DNA of 9,253 nucleotides, taken from positions 1 through 9,253 of the forward strand of contig CANRFS010000052.1 in assembly GCA_947629965.1 (NCBI GenBank), written 5' to 3'. This stretch comes from an uncultured Clostridia bacterium (GTDB lineage Bacteria; Bacillota; Clostridia; TANB77; CAG-508). The position numbers and the translations under genes are program-made. The notes below the pieces were generated by a model that saw only the letters and a program-made list of their open reading frames with translations, had not been told where the DNA came from and did not search any database. Positions 1 through 6,010 of the stretch are shown here, in pieces (the first letter of the stretch is position 1; each line of letters opens with the position of its first letter).

Positions 1-529
1 TCCAGTACTCCTCTATATGAGAATTATTGCTCAATTTAATATGAGAATTTTTGTTAATTTTTACTTGACAATTTACATCTTTTGCTACAGCAGGATATAA
101 AATCCCAGTTACCGACTCAAGAGCTTCCTTGTTTTGTATCACATACATAATTGAATACCTTATATAACGATATCCTTTAATATGCGCTGGAATGCCAAAA
201 TCCTTCAAAATGCTGGTAATTTGTTTTTCAATGTTGTAACTGATTGGTTTCATATTGCTTCTGACTTCATCTTGAGTATCACTCATAAGCAACTCGTCAA
301 GAGTCATACCATTTTGCCGACATATTTGCAAAATATCGCTTCTGGCTTCATCTTGAGTATCACTCACAAGCAACTCATCAAGAGTCACACCATTTTGCCG
401 GCATATTCGCAAAATATCGCTTATGGCTTTATCTTGAGCATTACTCACAAGCAACTCATCAAGAGTTACACCATTTTGCCGGCATATTTGCAAAATAGCC
501 TCTGCCGTTCTTCTTTTTACTTCGTTCAT
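1..529 (-). CDS. Orphan Spo0A C-terminal-domain protein with N-terminal 27-aa repeats (3' end cut by window)
   Basis: The frame reads 176 codons from the ATG at 529-527 to the window edge with no stop, so the C-terminus is missing. Residues about 98-152 match the DNA-binding output domain of Spo0A, the sporulation master regulator. The core GIPAHIKGYRYIRYSI (112-127) closely resembles GVPAHIKGYLYLREAI of Bacillus Spo0A, and LESVTGILYPAVAK (137-150) resembles its LGSITKVLYPDIAK. There is no phosphoreceiver domain. Instead residues 12-92 are three tandem 27-aa repeats of the type ILQICRQNGVTLDELL plus an acidic tail, with Cys16, Cys43 and Cys70 in register. The start is fixed by GGAGGT seven bases upstream. 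After residue 153 the usual SRVERAIRHAIE recognition-helix sequence is not seen; only a weak HIEEYW resemblance appears at the edge. The role is probably a transcription regulator or Spo0A modulator; the target is unknown. Family assignment is confident, function is inferred. Confidence 0.85.
   Translation of the reverse strand, partial: MNEVKRRTAEAILQICRQNGVTLDELLVSNAQDKAISDILRICRQNGVTLDELLVSDTQDEARSDILQICRQNGMTLDELLMSDTQDEVRSNMKPISYNIEKQITSILKDFGIPAHIKGYRYIRYSIMYVIQNKEALESVTGILYPAVAKDVNCQVKINKNSHIKLSNNSHIEEYW
15..49 (-). repeat. Short 11-bp direct repeat in the 3' visible part of the Spo0A-like gene
   Basis: The 11-mer atatgagaatt occurs at 15-25 and again at 39-49, exactly 24 bp (8 codons) apart. 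On the coding strand both copies encode Asn-Ser-His-Ile, at residues 161-164 and 169-172. The repeat sits where the Spo0A recognition helix would be expected and may reflect a small duplication that altered that region. It could also be chance in AT-rich DNA. Confidence 0.5.
254..496 (-). repeat. Three tandem 81-bp in-frame repeats inside the Spo0A-like gene
   Basis: Three contiguous 81-bp units lie at 416-496, 335-415 and 254-334, each coding 27 residues. By hand comparison units 1 and 2 differ at 6 positions, units 2 and 3 at 7, and units 1 and 3 at 11, mostly transitions. Identity at the DNA level implies fairly recent duplication and possible copy-number change in steps of 27 residues. 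Each unit reads as a helix (DILQICRQN), a Gly turn, and a second helix (TLDELL) followed by a polar, acidic stretch. There are no spacers, so this is not a CRISPR array. Confidence 0.95.
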
Positions 530-536
530 CACGAGT

Positions 537-542
537 ACCTCC
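537..542 (-). promoter_or_regulatory. Ribosome binding site of the Spo0A-like gene
   Basis: On the minus strand GGAGGT precedes the ATG at 529 by seven bases (ACTCGTG). This is a near-perfect Shine-Dalgarno sequence at good spacing and it decides the start codon of a gene that otherwise has no visible stop. Confidence 0.9.
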
Positions 543-559
543 GCAAAAATAATTTAGTA

Positions 560-574
560 AAGCTTTTTAAGCTT
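560..574. promoter_or_regulatory. AAGCTT-TTT-AAGCTT palindrome in the leader of the Spo0A-like gene
   Basis: Two copies of the self-complementary hexamer AAGCTT flank a 3-bp spacer, giving a 15-bp symmetrical site. It begins just downstream of the predicted transcription start (about 576) and ends about 30 bp before the start codon. The position fits a repressor operator. A hairpin with only six pairs and a 3-nt loop, without a following U-run, is a poor terminator. Function is inferred from position and symmetry only. Confidence 0.4.
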
Positions 575-582
575 CCTAATCT

Positions 583-611
583 ATTTTACTATATTTTACA
601 TAATATGTCAA
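583..611 (-). promoter_or_regulatory. Sigma-A-type promoter for the Spo0A-like gene
   Basis: On the minus strand the -35 box TTGACA (606-611) is perfect and lies 17 bp from the -10 box TAAAAT (583-588), one base off TATAAT. Transcription should start near 576, giving a leader of about 46 nt before the ATG at 529. The promoter lies downstream of the adhesin operon terminator, so the Spo0A-like gene looks like its own transcription unit. Read on the plus strand, the -35 region is TATGTCAAA, one base off the published Spo0A-box form TTTGTCRAA. Confidence 0.8.
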
Positions 612-683
612 ATCTGCCAATATGGCTCTGTGCAAGATTTTGAAAAGTGCCTCTAAAACCTTCTTGTCTAAATCTAGTCCGTC

Positions 684-735
684 CAAAAAAAGAAAAAAAT
701 CAACAAAAGGGGGTCTGTTCCCTTTTGTTGATTTT
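684..735 (-). terminator. Intrinsic terminator of the surface-protein operon
   Basis: A perfect 16-bp inverted repeat has arms at 696-711 and 720-735 (AAAATCAACAAAAGGG and its complement) with an 8-nt loop. On the minus strand it is followed by a T-run interrupted by a single C (684-699), the U-tract of a Rho-independent terminator. The stem begins 8 bp after the TAG stop of the adhesin gene. The opposite direction has no comparable T-run, so termination is one-way, against leftward transcription. Confidence 0.93.
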
Positions 736-743
736 AGTTTATG

Positions 744-3700
744 CTATTTTTTTAATGCGAATTTTTTGATTAATATTATGCCTACTCCTAATACTGCAAC
801 TGCAGTTACTGCTATTATTGCTATCTGCATTGTAGAAATTTTATCTTCACCTGTAGGTTTTGTTATGATAATAGATTCACCCCAGAACTCGTCTTCTTCG
901 TTGCTGTTTCCTACTGTTATTCTATTATCGTTGCTATGTACATAACTTAAGTTTGCTGGTTGTGCTTCCATATCTCTTCTTCCTGCAGCATTTGAGTATT
1001 TTATTACTTCTGCTATATAGCTTGGTATGTTTGCTCCAAGTTCTCCACCGTTTGTTGATGCTAATACTGTTTTTAATGTTACTTTATTGCTAAAGTCTCT
1101 TTCGCCTGGTTCTAAGGATTCTGTTGCGTTAATGTTATGAATTACTGTCTGCATATTTTCTGTGCTTCCATCTCCGTCTGTATTGTAAACAGTTTTTCCT
1201 ACTGCTTCACTATTTACTTTCTTGAAGAACTCTCCGTTTTCAAATGCTAGGTCATTATTTATTGCTTCTTCTAATCCATCTGCTTCAATTCTTGTTGGAA
1301 CTGGCAATTCACCATTTCCAACAATTCCCGTATAGTAGAATTGTCCTAAATAATTTCCATACTCATTTGTTTTTCCTTTTAGTCCATTTAGTCTATTTAG
1401 TTCTCCTTTCTTTTCTCCCTTAATTTCTTTAACTATATTTAGTAACAAGTCACTATATCCGCCTAAATTATTTTTATATTCATTTATTAATCGACTTGGT
1501 AAATAATCTACGTCACCGTCATTTGTTACTACATAAGTATATTCTACTTCTAGCTGAGCTCCTTGCATTAATTCCTCAACATCTGTTGCTACTTGCCAGA
1601 ATCCTCTGCTGCCTCTTGTTGATTTATTTGTTGCAAGTCCTGTTACAACTCCTTCTGATAATACATCAACATCTAAAATTCTTTCAATATCAGCTGTTGC
1701 ATCAACAATAGGTTGTGCTCCTACTCCGTTTGGTGTAATCTTTAAGCCTGTTATGTGTTTTTCTAGAGTTATACTTGTTTCTGGTCTTAAAGTTAATCCA
1801 AAATTCATACCGTTAAATACTATAATGTTATTTTCGCTAATATTTTCATAAGCAACTGTTCTTTCGTTATCTGTTTTTTGTAAGTCTGCTTCGTTTTCTA
1901 CATCTATTGGCACATTTATTTTTGATGTTTCAGCTGCCATCCATGTATAGTCTAATCCTGTCTTATCATTTTCATCTTTTGATGTTTTTTCAACTAATGA
2001 ACTTCCAATTTCTTTATCAATTATTGGTGAATAAGACATTACTTCTAGTCTTCTTAACTCGTTATCTCTTGCTACTGATGAATTTTCTCCATAAACATTC
2101 ATTAATTCATTGTAGAATTCTTTTTCGTTATAATGTGGATCATTTGTTGATTTATAGTCTTGACCATTATATGTTTTTACATCTTCTGTTGATCCGTCAC
2201 CATAAATATACCTTACAATGTAATCTCCTGGGATGAAATCTCTAAATACGAATTCACCATCACCAACTTCAACATCATCTGAATATTGAGTTTCTTTTAT
2301 AGTATTTCCATCTATTGATAATTTTTTAACTGTTTTGCTTCCACTTCTTGTTTCTTGCCAGATGTACTCACAATTGTATATTTGACCATCCAAATCACTT
2401 TCTACTGGTAAGATTTCTATAAGTTGTACTATTACATCATTTACTGGTCCATTCTCGTCGTTTAGCTTTCCATCTCCGTCTGTATCTTCAAAAACAGTTC
2501 CTCTTATTTCTCTTTCTGCTTTAGGTTTTATTAATATATTTAGTCCACTTGATTTCTCTGTATCATCTTCATAATGTTTAGATACCTCAGGTGTTCCTAC
2601 ATTATTAAATCTTACTCCAGCATTACCAGGTGCAGAATCTACATCAATAAATCCACCTTCTCTAGAAGTATAACCAGTTATTTCTGCTACATTTGAGCAA
2701 TTATTTTTTAATTCTATGTATCCGTCTGCATTTTTATTTACTCTAAACTCAATAAGGATTTCTTTCAAATAACTACTTTCTTTATTTAATGGAGCACCTT
2801 TACCTTTTTCAGCTCTGAATCTAATAATTCTTGCTTCGTTGTCAACTGTTACAGTATATCCATCTACACTTTCTAATTCATCTAATGATATTCCATTTAC
2901 TGAAACTGGAGTATACTCTGCATCATAGTAGTATACAAAATCGTCAACATATGCTTCTGTAGTAGTTTCATTTTCTAGTTTAATCTTGTAAGTAACATAT
3001 GCTTCTAATTCTTTAAGATTCATATAGGCATCAGTCTTACTGTCTTCTGGATTTACTTTGTTTTCAATTCCACCTTCAACATCTGTTTTATAATCTGCTA
3101 TTCTATAATAATAATCTGACTCGTATAAGTAGTAATTATATGATTTATTATCATTTGAAGATTCATTGAAGTCTATATCGTTCATGTCTCCATCCACTAC
3201 TTGGTTATAATTATAAGTTATTGATTTATCGTTAATTTCTACTCTTGCACTTTCTACATCTGTACGTATTGTTAAATCTAATTCTTTTTTAACAAGTCCA
3301 AAGTCAATATTTTCTGTAGTCTCTTTATAATTATATCTAGATTTAGACATCATTCTGAAATCTGCTGCTATATATGGATAATTTGGACCACTTTTATAAC
3401 TTGCTTGTGCAGGGTTTCTACCGTCCATATCAGCTTCTAATGAAGCTATACATTTATTATTTCCATTACAATTATATGATAATGGAATTTTTGATTTTCC
3501 ATCAGCCGATATAGCAGTTCCACGAGACTTATTACCAACTCCGCCAGATGTGCTTTCTTCTCCAATTATAGATTTAAATTTATTATTAAAACTATTTCTA
3601 TCACTAACGGTTTCAAAAGCTTTTGATATACGGCCTGTTCCTTTATAGTTCACTAGTTCTTGTGTGGCTATATAGTTAATTCCATCATAACTAAATCTTA

Positions 3701-5993
3701 CATAATATCCTTCTTTTGTCATTGGTACATCTGTAAATTCATACTTTCCTTCTCCGTCAGTCCATATAGGTTCAATACTATTTATACGCTCATTAGTACC
3801 TGGTCTACAAAGCTCTACAAGTACGCCTTCTACTCCATTCTCCTTTCCATCCATAATTCCGTTTGGTCCTTCAGCTACCTTACTTCCTTGTTGACCATCT
3901 AACCATACCCTACCACTTAATTTCATATATTGTTGGTTTTCAATATTTAATGTAACTGTGTAACCTTTTAATTCTACACATGCAGGAGCATTTACTAATT
4001 TAAATGTTGCTTTTCCATTTACTACACTATAACTTATTGTAAATTCAATTGGATCAATTTTTTTATAATAATATGAATCATCAGTTGGAGGAGTTTTAGT
4101 TTCCTCAACTCTTATAGTAATTTGTTTATTGTTTTGTTCATTAAATACTAAGTCATTTAAAGTTATTGTTCCTGATGAATTTGTTGTTATAGGGTCTATA
4201 ACTTTTTTTCCATTGGTTGGTACAGAATAACCTTTAATTGAATCTACTCCTGTAATTGTTATTCTAAATGTAGCATTAGCTAATTTAGATCCCGTAAGAG
4301 CATCTGTTTTTATTAGTTCTAATTTTGGTATTTTAGGAGAGTTCTTTATATTAATTTTTCCATCACTGTAAGTCATAGAAGACTCTACTTTTGAGTCACT
4401 TCCTCTAACCAATATGCTTCTAACAGTTCCAGTTTTTGTATCATAATTAACTCTTAAAGTTTTTGTTTCAAATCCTGCAAGTCCTGCAGGAGCATTTACT
4501 TCTGATATATTTAATACAAAAGGTCTTGTTGGATCAGTTGGAATTACTGTTATTGAGTTGTATTCTCCAGTTGTTAAATTAGCTATTAAACAATCTTTAG
4601 AAGTTAAACCTAAAATTTCACTTACATTGTCTCCCTTTGTTACTTTTATTGCTGCTCCTGATATTGCATTGCCATATATATCTATCTTTTTAAATTTTAG
4701 TTTAATAACTGAAGAATTTTTTATAACCGCACTGCTAGAACCGTTTGGTACATAAGTTTGGTTATCACTAGTTATGCTCGTAACAGCACCTGTTGAAGTA
4801 TCATATTTCACTGTTAAAGTAATTGCACCTTTAAATCCAATATAACCACTAGGAACTGTTGTTTCTTCGATTTTTACTTTAAAGCTTCCTGTATTTTGTG
4901 TTGGTGTAAATGTTACACTAATTGTTCCATCGCTTTTACTTGTATATGATTTACCATTAATTGCGTTAGCATTTTCAACATTTGTAAACTTTATAGTTGC
5001 ACCTGAAAGAGCTTGATTATTAAAGTTTTGTTTCTTTAAATTTAAAGTAACGGGAACAATATCTGGAGTTTCTGTAATTTTTGCTTTTTGTGCTATTAAA
5101 ATTTCTTGTGCAGCGCCATCAGCTTGACCAGGTGTGTTAACATTTTGCAATTTGTAAATCTTTCCGCTAAATTTTTTATCTCTATATTTTTCACTAATAC
5201 CGTCAAAAATATCTTTAGCCTCTTTATACCACTCATAGGCCTTACTATTGCTAACAACAAAACCATCAACCCACCTATGAGCTAAACTCTCATTACTGTT
5301 AGATATATGGATACCATTAAAATCTCCACCTATAGGTGTTAATTCGATACAATTTCCAAAGTTCTTTACATAATCATGGTTTGGATCATCGTAAACTTTC
5401 GTACCTTCACCTTGTTTTTTAATTTCTAATGCACTATATCCCTTATCTCCATAACCACCGAAAGAACTTTTGCAGTCATATAGATATGCCCATAAAGCAG
5501 CCTGAATTTCGTCGTAATATCCGTACTCCTCAGTATAATCCCATCTATTATTTTCTGCATGTGATAAAATACTTATAATTCCTTTAGCAAAATTAACATC
5601 TAGTGGATTTGTAACCTTTCTACTATTTACAGCATAATTACCATAACCTATAATCTCGATACAATCATCATAAACATCATACTCATACATTATTTTATAC
5701 GAACAATTTGCATTAAGATGTGTACCTGAGTGAATACAATATACACGGCTACTACATAAAATGTTATTCTTTTTTTGCCACGCTCCACCACCTAAATAGA
5801 TTATTCCTCCTTGTTTCAACTGCTCTAATGTTTTATTATTTGGATCACCTGCATTACCTTTTGAACGTATCTCTAAATCATGATCGCTTATTTCCTCTAA
5901 TGCAAAAGTAGCTTTAGGAAGAATGAATAATGTAGATATTATCATTAATAATATTATCAATATTTTTGTTAATGTTTTTATATTTCTATTCAT
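744..5993 (-). CDS. Thioester-domain (TED) surface adhesin with Cna_B and SdrD_B modules, 1749 aa
   Basis: This is a secreted, anchored adhesin. A signal peptide occupies residues 1-31 (hydrophobic core, cleavage likely after ATFA). Residues about 60-290 form a thioester domain: Cys86 in VYCIHSG and Gln164 in IQAALWAY fit the Cys-Gln pair that forms a reactive internal thioester in streptococcal and clostridial adhesins. Three Cna_B/SpaA-like domains follow (about 312-428, 429-553, 556-688) with candidate Lys-Asn isopeptide sets K321/E377/N426, K436/E498/N551 and K562/E631/N686. SdrD_B-like domains start near 692 and 1161, the second with an EF-hand-like DTDGDGKLNDEN, and each is followed by DUF11-like beta-rich sequence. 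The C-terminus has TKPTGE (1711-1716), a membrane helix (about 1722-1742) and a Lys-rich tail, a variant of the sortase signal. The ATG is set by a strong Shine-Dalgarno sequence. Domain calls come from pattern reading; the ligand is unknown. Confidence 0.92.
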   Translation of the reverse strand: MNRNIKTLTKILIILLMIISTLFILPKATFALEEISDHDLEIRSKGNAGDPNNKTLEQLKQGGIIYLGGGAWQKKNNILCSSRVYCIHSGTHLNANCSYKIMYEYDVYDDCIEIIGYGNYAVNSRKVTNPLDVNFAKGIISILSHAENNRWDYTEEYGYYDEIQAALWAYLYDCKSSFGGYGDKGYSALEIKKQGEGTKVYDDPNHDYVKNFGNCIELTPIGGDFNGIHISNSNESLAHRWVDGFVVSNSKAYEWYKEAKDIFDGISEKYRDKKFSGKIYKLQNVNTPGQADGAAQEILIAQKAKITETPDIVPVTLNLKKQNFNNQALSGATIKFTNVENANAINGKSYTSKSDGTISVTFTPTQNTGSFKVKIEETTVPSGYIGFKGAITLTVKYDTSTGAVTSITSDNQTYVPNGSSSAVIKNSSVIKLKFKKIDIYGNAISGAAIKVTKGDNVSEILGLTSKDCLIANLTTGEYNSITVIPTDPTRPFVLNISEVNAPAGLAGFETKTLRVNYDTKTGTVRSILVRGSDSKVESSMTYSDGKINIKNSPKIPKLELIKTDALTGSKLANATFRITITGVDSIKGYSVPTNGKKVIDPITTNSSGTITLNDLVFNEQNNKQITIRVEETKTPPTDDSYYYKKIDPIEFTISYSVVNGKATFKLVNAPACVELKGYTVTLNIENQQYMKLSGRVWLDGQQGSKVAEGPNGIMDGKENGVEGVLVELCRPGTNERINSIEPIWTDGEGKYEFTDVPMTKEGYYVRFSYDGINYIATQELVNYKGTGRISKAFETVSDRNSFNNKFKSIIGEESTSGGVGNKSRGTAISADGKSKIPLSYNCNGNNKCIASLEADMDGRNPAQASYKSGPNYPYIAADFRMMSKSRYNYKETTENIDFGLVKKELDLTIRTDVESARVEINDKSITYNYNQVVDGDMNDIDFNESSNDNKSYNYYLYESDYYYRIADYKTDVEGGIENKVNPEDSKTDAYMNLKELEAYVTYKIKLENETTTEAYVDDFVYYYDAEYTPVSVNGISLDELESVDGYTVTVDNEARIIRFRAEKGKGAPLNKESSYLKEILIEFRVNKNADGYIELKNNCSNVAEITGYTSREGGFIDVDSAPGNAGVRFNNVGTPEVSKHYEDDTEKSSGLNILIKPKAEREIRGTVFEDTDGDGKLNDENGPVNDVIVQLIEILPVESDLDGQIYNCEYIWQETRSGSKTVKKLSIDGNTIKETQYSDDVEVGDGEFVFRDFIPGDYIVRYIYGDGSTEDVKTYNGQDYKSTNDPHYNEKEFYNELMNVYGENSSVARDNELRRLEVMSYSPIIDKEIGSSLVEKTSKDENDKTGLDYTWMAAETSKINVPIDVENEADLQKTDNERTVAYENISENNIIVFNGMNFGLTLRPETSITLEKHITGLKITPNGVGAQPIVDATADIERILDVDVLSEGVVTGLATNKSTRGSRGFWQVATDVEELMQGAQLEVEYTYVVTNDGDVDYLPSRLINEYKNNLGGYSDLLLNIVKEIKGEKKGELNRLNGLKGKTNEYGNYLGQFYYTGIVGNGELPVPTRIEADGLEEAINNDLAFENGEFFKKVNSEAVGKTVYNTDGDGSTENMQTVIHNINATESLEPGERDFSNKVTLKTVLASTNGGELGANIPSYIAEVIKYSNAAGRRDMEAQPANLSYVHSNDNRITVGNSNEEDEFWGESIIITKPTGEDKISTMQIAIIAVTAVAVLGVGIILIKKFALKK

Positions 5994-6002
5994 ATCATCA
6001 TT

Positions 6003-6010
6003 CCCCCTTC
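6003..6010 (-). promoter_or_regulatory. Ribosome binding site of the thioester adhesin gene, abutting the upstream stop
   Basis: On the minus strand GAAGGGGG directly follows the TAG stop of the upstream gene and lies nine bases before the ATG at 5993. The whole intergenic gap is 17 bp and contains no promoter, so the two genes are almost certainly cotranscribed. Two ATG triplets within the spacer are out of frame with the gene; the first meets a stop after three codons. Confidence 0.85.

Noticed and set aside
254..496. CRISPR array
   Set aside because: The units are contiguous, 81 bp long, lack spacers and keep a coding frame of 27 codons.
182..643. Plus-strand open frame of 153 codons with repeated segments
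   Set aside because: It is the antisense shadow of the Spo0A-like gene; its repeats are the complement of the 81-bp units. It has no Shine-Dalgarno sequence, while the minus strand has a promoter, a ribosome binding site and a recognised domain.
612..683. Possible small gene or RNA between terminator and promoter
   Set aside because: I see no open frame with a ribosome binding site, no stable hairpin and no convincing second promoter in these 72 bp.
622..945. Plus-strand open frame of 107 codons with hydrophobic stretches
   Set aside because: It runs through the terminator and antisense to the membrane anchor of the adhesin gene; the hydrophobicity comes from the complementary sequence and no ribosome binding site is seen.
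1496..2236. Plus-strand Leu/His-rich open frames at 1496-1711 and 1907-2236
   Set aside because: Both are antisense to well-supported adhesin coding sequence, have biased composition and show no recognisable domain.
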